This document shows, piece after piece, positions 9,227-18,801 of a stretch of 64,000 nucleotides of DNA; the stretch's first letter is position 1, and each line of letters begins with the position of its first letter. Position numbers and translations under genes: made by a program. The notes beneath the pieces are model-generated. The model was not told where the DNA came from and searched no databases. It worked only from the letters and a program-made list of their open reading frames with translations. This DNA comes from Bradyrhizobium sp. CB82 (lineage in GTDB: Bacteria; Pseudomonadota; Alphaproteobacteria; Rhizobiales; Xanthobacteraceae), in assembly GCF_029714405.1 (NCBI RefSeq), contig NZ_CP121650.1, positions 6,701,001 to 6,765,000 of the forward strand, given 5' to 3'.

Positions 9227-10057
9227 TCATCGCCAGAGCTTGATCAGTTGCGCCTCCACGCTTGGAAGATCTGGCCCGACGGCTACCGGCGCCGGCCACC
9301 CAGGCACGGCCAGCGTCGGCGGCGGAGCACTGCCCGGTCGGGCGATAAGCGCTGCCGGGCAACCAACGTTCTGCGCCCCGAGATTATCCCACACCTGGGT
9401 CGATACCATGCAAATCGCAGCCGTCGGTACCCACAGCTCCTCCGCGGCCATATGGTATACCCGTGGCGCCGGTTTATATCGACGCACGAGATCAACACTC
9501 AGCAATTTTTCAAAGAAACCATCGATACCTGCGCGCGTTAGCTGTACGCTCTGCGCGCCCTCCGGCGAGTTCGAAAGCGTGACTAGCCGAAAACCAGCGT
9601 CCTTCAATTGCTTCAGCCTTGCCGGTACATCGGAGTGCGCGGGCAGCGTGGCGGATCGCATTTCCAGTTCGACGATATCGGCCTGCTGTATCGAGACGCC
9701 GTGGATCGAGCCCATCGATTTGAACACGGCCTCCGACAAATTAAAGAACGGTATGTATGGTCCCCCAGCCAGGCTTATTGCCTCCGAGTGGAGGATGAGC
9801 CTTGTATACCACTCGTTCATGAGCCTGCCGTCGCCGAATAGCCGTTCAAACAGCGGTGCCAGGTGCCGGATGTCGAGCAGCGACCCATTGACCACGAACG
9901 CAAGGATCGACGGCACCGCAGCGCCGCTCTTGCTTTCTTGAGCGCGCGCGGGCTCAGTTCGCCCGACAGCACTCGCCGTCACACCACCAATTGCGGAAGC
10001 TCTGAGCCCGGCAAGTAGCTTGCGGCGCGGCAATGAGAGCAGAACATCGTCCGTCAT
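9227..10057 (-). CDS. Exported HAD-superfamily (haloacid dehalogenase type II-like) protein lacking the nucleophile Asp
   Basis: 276 residues from the ATG at 10057, preceded by AAGGAG; an ATG at 10075 is less well placed. A twin-arginine-like leader (PRRKLLAGLRASAIGG, then ARAQ) predicts export. The body matches (S)-2-haloacid dehalogenase/HAD: motif 2 (LVTLSNSPEG), a Lys in RRYKPAPRVY, and a late VWDNLGAQNVG. Motif 1, normally F-D-x-N-x-T, reads ILAFVVNGSLLD: the nucleophilic Asp is replaced by Val. Ordinary hydrolytic chemistry is thus unlikely. It may bind without catalysis, or be decaying. It is the first gene of the minus-strand run. Confidence 0.82.
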   Translation of the reverse strand: MTDDVLLSLPRRKLLAGLRASAIGGVTASAVGRTEPARAQESKSGAAVPSILAFVVNGSLLDIRHLAPLFERLFGDGRLMNEWYTRLILHSEAISLAGGPYIPFFNLSEAVFKSMGSIHGVSIQQADIVELEMRSATLPAHSDVPARLKQLKDAGFRLVTLSNSPEGAQSVQLTRAGIDGFFEKLLSVDLVRRYKPAPRVYHMAAEELWVPTAAICMVSTQVWDNLGAQNVGCPAALIARPGSAPPPTLAVPGWPAPVAVGPDLPSVEAQLIKLWR

Positions 10058-10866
10058 CGGGTTCTCCTTTTCCATTTCGACGGCTGAGTATCCTTTCCTG
10101 CGCTTTGCGAGCGCAGCGCGTGGCTGCCGCGTCGAATTGGAGCGCCGACACGTCTCCGCAGTTGGTCCCGAATTTCCATCGCGCTTTAGCTAGCAACTTT
10201 CCAAGGATGACAGCAGCCAGATGGAAGCCCGCCGCTCTCGTCGAACTTTGGTGCGAAAACATTCATACGCAGGTTGGCCTTGAGCAACGGGCTTAAGTCC
10301 GGTGCCGAGTTTGTGATGGACCTACCGGCCGACATGATCCACCAAATCCGGAACAGACGCGAGAGAGGAGGACGATGGCACCAAAGACGCTTTGCGCGAC
10401 GTACGACATTCTTCCGATCTCAATTCGAACAATACCCGGCTCATGGATCACGTGCTGATCCGAGAATGCTGCATTTTGCTGTTCCTTGCGTCAGTGGCGC
10501 CTGCATTCGATGGGAATCTACGCCAATCCGGAAACCTAGAGCCGCGGACCTACCAGTACATCGCAAATCCGTTGCAGCTCATCTCGGATGTTATGAGCAG
10601 GGACACAGCACTTGAGCATCAAAGCGAAGCAGTAAGCCGCACTCGATCTCTCAACGGGCGACGTGGCGTGTAGTGGAAAGCGGAAGTTGACAAAGCGGGT
10701 ATATCGTTGCGAAGTTTTGAGTGCCTGCTTTAAGAGTCTTCGCAGTCACAAAGTACGGGCTAGCGGCGCGCATGGTTTCAGGCAGCAAGCAATATGTAGG
10801 GGGATGCCGTCTAGCTCTGGTGAACTTCAGCATTGAACGTAGCAGCGAGCATCACTTCCCTTGAAC
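10058..10866. other. Intergenic stretch without recognised genes
   Basis: About 800 bases between the HAD-like gene and the end of kup. Short open frames exist on both strands, the longest at 10392-10673 (93 codons). They show no recognisable domain, no convincing ribosome binding site, and composition like untranslated DNA. The region should contain the promoter for the minus-strand operon starting at 10057. I could not identify it. Confidence 0.5.
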
Positions 10867-12786
10867 TTAAAGCTCGATCCGCCGTCCAATTTCTACCAAG
10901 GCATTGGAGGGTATTCTAAATCGGTCGATTGCGTGGGCGGAGTTTCGGGACATGAAAGCGAACAGCGCAACGCCACAACGCGAGAGCATATTTCGATTTT
11001 TGCGGCTTATGGGATCATGTCGCTCGATGTAATAGATTGGCTCATCCCACGCGGGCACTCCCTTTCTCGTAGCCCGGGAGATCACCGAGGGAAGGTCAGG
11101 AATCTCAACAAAACCAAAATGCACGGTGACGTGCCACACCCCCTCGCCAAGATTCTCGCATCGCATGCGATCCCGCGGACGAACCCTGGGAACGCTCTCA
11201 AAGCTAACCGTCAGCGCTATGGCTGTCTTGTGGAGACATCGTCCTTGTTTAACGTAGTTGACGATGATCGGCGGCATACCCTTGCCAGACCGCGTTAGAA
11301 AGATGGCGGTACCCGAAACGCGGACCACATTCTCGTTGCGGAGGCGACCGAAGAATTCGGTTCGTTGCTGGGGTCGCGCGATATTTCGCCGGTACAACGC
11401 CTCAACGCCGAAATGCCATGTGGTCATGATAGTGAAGACAAGGATGCCGAAAGTCAGTGGAATCCAGCCCCCCTCGAGGATCTTAAAAAGGTTCGCGGAG
11501 AAGAAGGCCAAGTCGACCGCCAGCAAAAGCGCCGCGGTTGCGGCAGCTTGATAGAGCGTCCAACGCCAGCGACGTCGCATCACCTCGTACAGAAGGACTG
11601 ACGTCAAAACCATCGTTGTTGAGACAGCCGTGCCGTAAGCTCCGGCAATGCGCTCCGAATTTCCGAAAACTGCGGTCAAAGCAACTGTAAGGAACATCAT
11701 GGTCCAATTCACGAAGGGCACGTAGATCTGGCCATATGCCTCAGCCGAAGTCTGATCGATCCGAACGCCAGGAAACCATCCTAGTTGCATTGCTTGTCGG
11801 GTCATCGAGAACGACCCGGTAATGATGGCCTGGCTTGCGATGATGGTTGCGAGGGTTGCCAAAGCTACCAGAGGGTAGATCGCCCAATCCGGCGCAAGCT
11901 TGAAAAATGGATTCGACTCCATATCAGGAGCGTCCAGAAAATTCCCGACCTGACCGGCATAGTTTAGAACGAGGGCAGGAAGTACGATACAATACCATGC
12001 AAGGCGGATGGGGTAACGACCAACGTGGCCCATATCAGCGTACAAGGCCTCACCCCCCGTGAGCGCCAGAAAAACACCACCAAGAACGGCAAAGCCAACG
12101 AATCCATTCGTACTCAGTAACCGGAAAGCGTGAACAGGGTCGAGTGCGCATAGCACCTGCGGATGCCGCACAATGGCACCGATGCCCAGCATGGCCATCG
12201 TTGCGAACCAAATCAGCATAACCGGTCCAAACGCCTTGCCGACGGTGGCTGTGCCTCGGGTTTGCAGCGCGAACAGGGCGACAAGGATTAGAACCGCGAT
12301 CGGCATTGTGTAAGGTTTGAAAATGTCAGTCGCGACGTTCAGGCCTTCCACCGCACTCAAGACCGAAAGGGCTGGTGTAATGATGCCATCGCCGTAGATG
12401 AGAGCCGCCCCAAATAACCCGAAAATGACCAGCCAACGCCGCCGTCCTGACCGATCTTCACCGGTCATAGCCATGAGCGCGAGAATACCACCCTCACCGT
12501 GATTGTCCGCACGCATGACTAACACGTTGTATTTGACCGAGATCGTGATGATCAACGACCAAACTATCAAAGATAGAGAACCAAGGGCTTCCTCGGGCGT
12601 GAATTCATGTCCAATGATATGAACGATGGTCTGGAGCGTATAGAGCGGACTCGTTCCTAGATCGCCATATACGATGCCGAGCGCAACGAGAACCGTTGCG
12701 AGGTTCGGACTTTGCCCCAGCTTATTGTGAATCTCCCCGGCGAACCCGGTGTGGCGATTGAGGGCAGAAGTGGTCGAATAGGGCAT
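10867..12786 (-). CDS. kup: Potassium uptake protein, Kup family
   Basis: About 640 residues, the full family length. It is a proton-coupled low-affinity K+ importer of the inner membrane. The N-terminus has ALGIVYGDLGTSPLYTLQ, followed by GDGIITPALSVLSAVEG, a family hallmark, around 12 membrane helices and a cytoplasmic tail (FVEIPDLPSV). The start is unclear: an ATG at 12786, or a GTG at 12798 four codons upstream. Neither has a good Shine-Dalgarno. Both lie inside the out-of-frame end of the truncated ammonium transporter gene, so kup may rely on readthrough transcription or coupling from that remnant. Confidence 0.95.
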   Translation of the reverse strand: MPYSTTSALNRHTGFAGEIHNKLGQSPNLATVLVALGIVYGDLGTSPLYTLQTIVHIIGHEFTPEEALGSLSLIVWSLIITISVKYNVLVMRADNHGEGGILALMAMTGEDRSGRRRWLVIFGLFGAALIYGDGIITPALSVLSAVEGLNVATDIFKPYTMPIAVLILVALFALQTRGTATVGKAFGPVMLIWFATMAMLGIGAIVRHPQVLCALDPVHAFRLLSTNGFVGFAVLGGVFLALTGGEALYADMGHVGRYPIRLAWYCIVLPALVLNYAGQVGNFLDAPDMESNPFFKLAPDWAIYPLVALATLATIIASQAIITGSFSMTRQAMQLGWFPGVRIDQTSAEAYGQIYVPFVNWTMMFLTVALTAVFGNSERIAGAYGTAVSTTMVLTSVLLYEVMRRRWRWTLYQAAATAALLLAVDLAFFSANLFKILEGGWIPLTFGILVFTIMTTWHFGVEALYRRNIARPQQRTEFFGRLRNENVVRVSGTAIFLTRSGKGMPPIIVNYVKQGRCLHKTAIALTVSFESVPRVRPRDRMRCENLGEGVWHVTVHFGFVEIPDLPSVISRATRKGVPAWDEPIYYIERHDPISRKNRNMLSRCGVALFAFMSRNSAHAIDRFRIPSNALVEIGRRIEL

Positions 12787-13396
12787 AGTTTGCACCAAGG
12801 TCTGCGAGCAGTGAGATGCCGCCAGCGAAATCGATGACGCCCGCGGCCGCGGCCCACCCGCCGCCCCACACCCAATGGGTAACCGGCAAATAGACTATAA
12901 CGAGCCACCCCATCGTAAAGAGCAGGACGAACGGAAAGCGCACGCGCTCGGGAAATGCGCCGATTATGAGCGCAGAGGTGATGACGGCGAAGGTCATTTG
13001 AAACAGCAGGAACACCACCTCTGGCAGGTTGCTGCGGAGCTCCTTGTTGCCGAAATGGACGAGGAAGGCGTTGTCCAGCGGACCGATCAATGCCCCGCCG
13101 TGGCCAAAGCTAAGACTGTAGCCGAATCCCGCCCAGAGCAGCGAGACGATGCAACAAATGCCGAAGCAATGCATCAGTACTGAGAGACGATTCTTCCGCG
13201 CGCGCGCCAAACCGCCGTAGAATAACACGAGCCCGGGAAACGTCATAAACAGCACAAGCGCCGACGCGACTAAGACCCAAGCAGTGTCGCCAGCGTTCGG
13301 CGTCATTGCTCCGCCGGCCCAGGCTGGCGAGGCGGCGCACGACAACATCAGCGCAAACACATACCGCCAGCCGACGCCTCTCAGCAAGAACGACAT
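12722..13396 (-). pseudogene. Ammonium transporter (Amt), truncated to its N-terminal half
   Basis: From the ATG at 13396 a signal peptide (MLSCAASPAWAGG) precedes typical Amt helices: MTFPGLVLFYGGLARARKN, LPEVVFLLFQMTFAVITSAL, IIGAFPERVRF and THWVWGGGWAAAAGVIDFAGG. After DFAGG (about 12818) homology stops. Amt proteins normally continue with VVHI and five or six more helices. Here the frame carries 31 unrelated residues overlapping the kup start. The pore His residues are lost, so it cannot transport. A deletion or recombination joined the amt front half to kup. Upstream, the frame is open to 13693. Confidence 0.85.
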
Positions 13397-13612
13397 GGTG
13401 CTATCCCGTGGGCTCTGGCGGAGCCGTGGGCCTTGTCGCAACCGATTTACCGGCGGGCCCACGGTTGCCCGCATCAACGAACGGTCAACATATTCGGCGA
13501 TCTTCTTGCGGTAACGCTCAAGCCTGCGCTGAACCTGGGCCGCGGCCCAGAGTTTCGCGGCGAGCACCGCGACTTTGCGCAGGCCATCGGTTTGAATTCG
13601 GTCGTCGCTCAT
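13397..13612 (-). CDS. Short hypothetical segment in frame upstream of the Amt remnant
   Basis: An ATG at 13612 follows a good GAAAGG, and 72 codons run in frame into the Amt signal peptide. The residues (VQRRLERYRKKIAEYVDRSL and similar) are basic and helical. They resemble no Amt leader. This may be a separate small gene that has lost its stop, or spurious. A signal peptide in the middle argues against a natural fusion. Confidence 0.3.
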
Positions 13613-13769
13613 GCTTGCCTTTCCGCGGGATGAGTCCGTACCGCTGCGATTCCCAGTGACAAGCGCGACAAGGGCAATGCCGACCGGTAGCATCAGGGAC
13701 CGCTATGGTCGGCGCGACAGAATACTGCCGTGCCGCTCGCAAGATTTGATCGAACTGTCGACGGCTAGA

Positions 13770-13972
13770 AACGGTGACGAAGGTGGCCCAATGCGGCATG
13801 TGTGTTCGCCCACAATCGTCCGCCGTGTACTTCGACGATCGTACGACAGATCGACAGGTCTCATCCCCACGGCTTTATCGTGTAGAATGCGTCGAAAAGA
13901 CCTTCGACGGCCTCCGGCGTCAGCCCCAGGCCCGCGTCTCGCACAGCGAGAACTCTGCCTTCTCTCCTCCTT
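13770..13972 (-). pseudogene. C-terminal ATPase-domain relic of a sensor histidine kinase
   Basis: The minus strand encodes VLAVRDAGLGLTPEAVEG and LFDAFYTIKPWG, then a TGA where GMGM is usual. It continues in the same frame with DLSICRTIVEVHGGRLWANT. These are the G1, F and G2 regions of a histidine kinase of the same kind as the hybrid kinase at 33.8 kb. No H-box or upstream part is present. It is a dead fragment. Confidence 0.8.
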
Positions 13973-14063
13973 GATCTTGACGAGCAACTCCTGTCTCCCA
14001 TCGCAGGCGTCATGGCGTTAATTGTTGACCTCACAACCGCGACAGTCCGTCATTGAATGCGAA

Positions 14064-14582
14064 CTACTCTCGTTGGCGTGTGGCCTCGAATAGGAACCAG
14101 GTTCGCCGCTCGGCTTCATCAATCCAGTTTTCCAACAGACTTGCGGTGGCGATATCGCCGTACGCGTCACAAAGTCCATGCGTTTCGCGCAAGTTCGCGG
14201 TGAGCTGCTTGTTGTCGTCACGAAGCTCGGCGAGCATGTCCATGGGCGTCACGAAATCTGCGTCGTTGTCGAGGATGCGTTGCAGCCGACCGATGTGCCC
14301 GATTGATCGCAACGTCGTGCCGCCAACCTTGCGAACGCGTTCGGCAATAGCATCGGTAGCGGCGAAGATCTGATCGCCCTGCTCATCCAGGAGGAGGTGA
14401 TAGTCGCGAAAGTGCGGGCCTGCCATGTGCCAGTGAAAGTTCATGGTCTTCAGGTACAACCCGAACATGTCGGCGAGCAGGATGTTCAACGCGCCTGAAA
14501 TATCTCGTATAGCATCCGACTTCAGATCTGTGGGCGTCTGGAGCGAAGCAGTTTTCAGCTCTTTGGCGTTTCGAATGCTCAT
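14064..14582 (-). CDS. dps: Dps-family DNA starvation/ferritin-like protein
   Basis: 172 residues from the ATG at 14582 after GAAAGG, typical Dps length. Dps dodecamers bind DNA and store iron as they consume peroxide in the cytoplasm. The ferroxidase-site signature is clear: [20 protein letters not shown] near residues 46-65, with DEQGDQ following. A conserved [19 protein letters not shown] sits at the end. The start overlaps the stop of msrA by four bases, so the two form a coupled oxidative-stress operon. The frame is open far upstream, but that part is a shadow of msrA. Confidence 0.96.
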   Translation of the reverse strand: MSIRNAKELKTASLQTPTDLKSDAIRDISGALNILLADMFGLYLKTMNFHWHMAGPHFRDYHLLLDEQGDQIFAATDAIAERVRKVGGTTLRSIGHIGRLQRILDNDADFVTPMDMLAELRDDNKQLTANLRETHGLCDAYGDIATASLLENWIDEAERRTWFLFEATRQRE

Positions 14583-15094
14583 ACGTTCGATCCTTTCACG
14601 CGTTTCGGCAGTTTCCAGCCGGGGCGCACATAATGACAGGTGTAGCCGTCTGGATAGCGCTCGAGATAATCCTGATGCTCGGGCTCGGCTTCCCAGAAGT
14701 CGGCGGCAGGAGTGACCTCGGTCACCACCTTGCCAGGCCAAAGATGTGAAGCATCGACGTCCGCGATCGTGTCTTCGGCGACCTTCCTTTGCTGGTCGCT
14801 CGTATAGAAGATTGCTGAGCGGTAGCTCGTGCCCCAATCGTTGCCCTGGCGATTGAGAGTGGTCGGGTCGTGAATCTGAAAGAAGAACTCCAGCAGAGTC
14901 CGAAAGCTGGTCTTTCCGGGATCAAAAGCGACCTCAATGGCTTCGGCATGCCCTTCGTGATTGCGATAGGTGGCGTCCTTCACCTTTCCGCCCGTGTAAC
15001 CGACGCGCGTGGAGATAACGCCCGGTTGTTTGCGGATCAGATCCTGCATGCCCCAGAAGCAGCCCCCCGCGAGGACAGCGCGCTCGATCGTCAT
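14579..15094 (-). CDS. msrA: Peptide methionine sulfoxide reductase A
   Basis: 171 residues, normal for MsrA. It reduces methionine-S-sulfoxide in proteins using thioredoxin. The catalytic Cys is in [11 protein letters not shown] (residues 9-19). YTGG, the conserved [12 protein letters not shown] block and the [15 protein letters not shown] region all match. It sits directly upstream of dps on the same strand and overlaps it. A fragment that looks like the end of MsrB lies just upstream, suggesting an older msrB-msrA-dps operon. Confidence 0.97.
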   Translation of the reverse strand: MTIERAVLAGGCFWGMQDLIRKQPGVISTRVGYTGGKVKDATYRNHEGHAEAIEVAFDPGKTSFRTLLEFFFQIHDPTTLNRQGNDWGTSYRSAIFYTSDQQRKVAEDTIADVDASHLWPGKVVTEVTPAADFWEAEPEHQDYLERYPDGYTCHYVRPGWKLPKRVKGSNV

Positions 15095-15213
15095 TCAATA
15101 ATCTCCACTTGATCGAGGCAGGCACCGTCGCCCTCCGCTTTCATTTGATCGCGCGGACTGAAAAGCGACGAAGCCGAGTTGGCGCAGTAGCGCAAACCGT
15201 CCCCGCCTACGGC
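15091..15213 (-). pseudogene. Possible C-terminal scrap of MsrB
   Basis: The last ~40 codons of a longer minus-strand frame read GGDGLRYCANSASSLF and so on. This resembles the catalytic-Cys region of methionine-R-sulfoxide reductase (GLRYCxNSxSLxF). The upstream codons show no MsrB zinc site or N-terminus. The frame ends overlapping the msrA start. I consider it a truncated remnant. The short match leaves real doubt. Confidence 0.4.
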
Positions 15214-15960
15214 GCCTACCGGCGCTCCGCCACCCACGTAGCGCCGCCGATGCCTGCAGCACCCACGCCAGCGCCAAGTACACGCCGCGTCCCCTTTCCC
15301 GCTGCCAGCAACCGCAAGTCGCGTCGGCACTACGGACACCAAGCAGGGTGGATTGCCCGACTCCTTGAATTCCCGATGATCATAATGCATTCCGTTCCAT
15401 TGCTGAGTTGAGTGACTAGCACGAGATTGAACACCCAAACCACCCTCCGTCATCCCGCTATCGGTTGTTTGACACGGAATGTGCCTCTCATCGACGAAAG
15501 CTCGCATACCTCAAAATGGCCTTCTGAATTCGTACTATGACCGAGGTCCCACTTCTTCGCGCGTTGTCTTCTGCAAAGAAAGGTTGTCTTCTGCAAAGCA
15601 ATGAAAACTCGCAAGGGCAAGTGACCACTTCAGTGAGTGTTGAGTGCCGATCGAGGGTTTCTGCTCGCGGCTCCTGACACTGGCGGGACTCTTGTTCGCC
15701 ATTGACCGAAGTTGATCGCCTAGTAGCGTAAGTGTCGAGGCAGGAATGTAAGAAATATCACCATTGCAGAAAGCGTCCCTCTGCTTTGTCACGGCATCAG
15801 TGACGTTTCATTCCGGCAAGCCTGACTCGCGTAAGGCCCGCTCGATCCGTGATCTTGCATCGGCGGCAGGTAGAACCCTAATTATCGATATTTCGAGGCA
15901 TTGAATCGACAATTCCACTGATGCTCCTGGTATACGGGCTCGTTTCTTGGATCTCGCGAT
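15214..15960. other. Intergenic stretch with a 20-bp tandem duplication
   Basis: No supported gene. Open frames on the minus strand (15535-15792 and 15091-15507) lack domains. At 15563-15602 a 20-base unit beginning GTTGTCTTCTGCAAAG occurs twice in a row. The first 16 bases are identical and the last four differ. It may be a replication-slippage duplication. Confidence 0.5.
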
Positions 15961-16461
15961 TCAACTGCGTGTTTTTTCTGCCGCACGTGTCAGATCCTGC
16001 TTGAGCAAATAGAATGAAGCGACCAGAAACAGAACATCCTTCATCAAGAAACCGAGTGGCAAGGTCATGATCGGAAATCCGCCCGCCTCGTTGGCCCAGC
16101 CATCGGGTAGGAAAGGAATAATGCTTGTGGTGCCGATGAAGGTTGCGATCGACCCTAGCGCGCCCAGAATGCCAAGCTTCGGGCTCCAATAGCCAAGGAA
16201 AATGAGAGAGCCGAAGATCGTTTCGGTCGTCCCGAGGAAGAAGCCCGCGCCGCGAACGCCGAAAGCTGGAAGCAGCCAGAAAACGATCGGGCTATGGCTG
16301 ATTAAGGGGACTAGCATCTCCGCGGTGTACTGGCTCCACTTTTGGATGCTGAAGGCGAAAAACGTAAAAACCATCGCAGCACGAATCAAATGACGGTCAA
16401 GACCACTCCGAAACGGGGCGGCCTTCGAAACATAAAGAATAAGCTGGTTCGACTGATTCAT
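15961..16461 (-). CDS. DUF417 (YkgB-like) inner-membrane protein
   Basis: 166 residues from the ATG at 16461, with four predicted membrane helices. Family-type segments include HLIRAAMVFTFFAFSIQKW, the loop LVPLISHSPI, GTTETIFGSLIFLGYWSPK and, near the end, FLMKDVLFLVASFYLLKQDL. DUF417 proteins are uncharacterised; some respond to hypochlorite or reactive chlorine in E. coli relatives (RclC). A paralogue lies at 29651-30148 in this window. The open frame continues upstream to 16632, but that part looks non-coding. Confidence 0.88.
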   Translation of the reverse strand: MNQSNQLILYVSKAAPFRSGLDRHLIRAAMVFTFFAFSIQKWSQYTAEMLVPLISHSPIVFWLLPAFGVRGAGFFLGTTETIFGSLIFLGYWSPKLGILGALGSIATFIGTTSIIPFLPDGWANEAGGFPIMTLPLGFLMKDVLFLVASFYLLKQDLTRAAEKTRS

Positions 16462-16712
16462 GATGTCATTTCTCTCATTCCTATTTCCACGACTGGATCG
16501 CCGTCGCAGACCTCTAGAAAGCGGCGGAACGGCATCCGTTCGCCACCTGCCGCTAACCATAGCTGCTCTATCTCTGTTAAGTCGTTCGCCCAGCGCGTTG
16601 GTTAGGGCCGGCACTGCTGTGGGCGAAACCACGAAACGAATGGTCAGATGAGTCTCGCCGGCGGCCGACGCCTGGCGACGGGCCTATCCCAGACGGCTGT
16701 CGCCGTGCTCCC

Positions 16713-18407
16713 TCATCCGCCGGTAACCGCAAGTATCGTTTCCTTGATCTTTGCTTTGGCGTAATTGCCGGCCTGTTCCAGCTCAACATGCGGGAAGTTA
16801 GGCAACTCGTTCGCCGCAACCACGCAGTCGACAATGGTTGGGCAATCTGACTTGAGCGCTTCGTCGATAACGTCGCGCAACTCGGCGGGTTTTTCGGCCT
16901 TGAAGCCAACCCCACCGCAGGCGCGCGCTAGCGCCACATAATCCGGATTGGGGAAGTCGATACCGTGTTTCCAGGCCGGCACCCCGATCGCTTCGGCCTC
17001 GAGCGTGATCAGTCCGAAAGCCGAATTGTTATAGACGAAGCACTTAACCGGCAGCTTATGATGCACGGCAGTGAGGAATTCGCACATCAGCATGTTGAAA
17101 CCGCCGTCGCCGCAAAGCGCTATAACTTGGCGCGAACGGTCGAGTGCCTGAATGCCGTTGGCCTGACCAAGCGCGGTACCAACGGCGCCATTGTTGAACG
17201 AGCCGATGATCCGCTGCGCGCCACTCTGGCGGATCCAGTTGCCCGACCAGAGCGTATTGAGCCCGGTGTCGATGACGAACACGGCATCGCGCGTGGCGAG
17301 GTCACTCACCCCACGCGCGACCGCCTGCGGGTGAATAACACTCTTGCTGCGCGCGGTATCGGATTGTTTGTCTAGCATCTCGTCCCAGGTCCTGCGCCGG
17401 GTCGCAATGAAATCGAAAAATTCCCTGTCGCTCTTCGGCTTCACCCGACCGAGCAGCGATCTGATCGTCGGTCGTACTGACCCGTTGACGCCGAGCTCAG
17501 TCGGGGTGCGGCGGCCAAGCACGCCCGCCCGGTCGTCGACCTGGATGACAGCACCCTTGCGGGGTAAGAATTCTGAATACGGATAATCTGTGCCGAGCAT
17601 CAAAAGCAAATCGCAATGCATGGCGGCTTGATAGACCGGTTTCGTCCCGATCATGCCGATGCCACCCATCCAGTGCGGATCGTTATAAGGCATGATGTCC
17701 TTGCCTCTGAAGGAATGGATCAGTGGCGCCTTGAGTCGATCGGAAAGCGCACGCAATTCTTCGGCTGCGCCATGACATCCAGCACCGCACATGATGACGA
17801 TGCGGCCAGCTTCGTCGATGCGGCGGGCCATCTCGGCAACATCTGCTTCGCCAGCGGATATTTCTGGTCGCGGCTTGAGCGTGGTAACGCTGGCAACGCT
17901 GCCGTCGGACGTCGAGCCAATGACATCCTGTGGCAGCGTCAAATGTGCGACGCCACGGCTACCATAGGCGGCAGCGATGGCCTGATGAATAACGGCCGGC
18001 GCCTGTGCGGCTGAGGAAATGGTCTCGGTATAGAGCGAGACATCACGGAATAGCAGGTTTGAATCTGTCGCCTGAAAATAGTCGGTGCCCTGCTTCTTGC
18101 GCGGCATCTCTCCAGAGAGTGCAAGAACCGGTGCGTGGTCGCGATTTGCTTCGTAGAGGCCTGCGACGAGATGGGTGCTGCCAGGTCCGGTTGTTCCGCA
18201 ACAGACGCCGAGCCGACCTGTGAGCTTTGCTTGGCCCGCAGCCGCGAGCGCTGCTCCTTCCTCATGGCGGACGCCGATCCATTCAATTTCGCTGTGGCGA
18301 ACAGCATCGGCGATCGGATTAAGCGAATCGCCAATCAGCCCGAATATCTGCCTGACACCAACCTTTCCGAGCACGTCGACCAAAGTACCAGCTACTGTCC
18401 GTGACAT
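16713..18407 (-). CDS. Thiamine-diphosphate-dependent pyruvate oxidase/dehydrogenase (PoxB type)
   Basis: 564 residues from the ATG at 18407, which follows AGGAG with six bases spacing. The family converts pyruvate to acetate and CO2, with FAD passing electrons to ubiquinone at the membrane. The N-terminal catalytic Glu is in GVRHEEGAALAAAGQAKLTG. A central FAD-type domain contains MCGAGCHGAAEELRAL. The C-terminal TPP motif reads CGDGGFNMLMCEFLTAV and ends in VYNN. Acetolactate synthase or another TPP enzyme is possible, but the overall layout is PoxB-like. The DNA at 23975-24731 is a wrecked paralogue. Confidence 0.88.
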   Translation of the reverse strand: MSRTVAGTLVDVLGKVGVRQIFGLIGDSLNPIADAVRHSEIEWIGVRHEEGAALAAAGQAKLTGRLGVCCGTTGPGSTHLVAGLYEANRDHAPVLALSGEMPRKKQGTDYFQATDSNLLFRDVSLYTETISSAAQAPAVIHQAIAAAYGSRGVAHLTLPQDVIGSTSDGSVASVTTLKPRPEISAGEADVAEMARRIDEAGRIVIMCGAGCHGAAEELRALSDRLKAPLIHSFRGKDIMPYNDPHWMGGIGMIGTKPVYQAAMHCDLLLMLGTDYPYSEFLPRKGAVIQVDDRAGVLGRRTPTELGVNGSVRPTIRSLLGRVKPKSDREFFDFIATRRRTWDEMLDKQSDTARSKSVIHPQAVARGVSDLATRDAVFVIDTGLNTLWSGNWIRQSGAQRIIGSFNNGAVGTALGQANGIQALDRSRQVIALCGDGGFNMLMCEFLTAVHHKLPVKCFVYNNSAFGLITLEAEAIGVPAWKHGIDFPNPDYVALARACGGVGFKAEKPAELRDVIDEALKSDCPTIVDCVVAANELPNFPHVELEQAGNYAKAKIKETILAVTGG

Positions 18408-18801
18408 CTGCATCTCCTGCAATTGGAACCTTTCAGATCGTCTCTGCCAAGACGCAAAGTCCGGCCGCTATTTAGGTTTTGACTTTTGGCAGGGCACCTA
18501 AAGCATTGCCACTTACGTGAGGTCGAGAGCCGCTCGTACGCTTTAGGGGTAGCCGGTTAACACGAAAGCGCATATCTCGTCTGTTTCGGAAATGACATGA
18601 CTTAGGACGTTTTGCGTCAATCAACTCACCGGTACGTTCCGTCCTGAGAGGACGCCGTGATCGCCTTCTTTAGCTTGTTCCTGAAATCAACATCACCGCT
18701 CGTAAACCTCGTGTGCGATGCTGTTGGTCGCGGTTCTCACGCGACCGCCGGCGATAGCTTGACAGCATTCGCGTTGACATCATCAGATTGTCATGCCGGC
18801 A
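18408..18801. other. Intergenic stretch between the PoxB gene and IS630
   Basis: No gene seen. It should carry the promoter for the PoxB-type gene starting at 18407. No clear promoter or operator was recognised, and the five-copy motif found elsewhere in the window is not present here. Confidence 0.5.
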
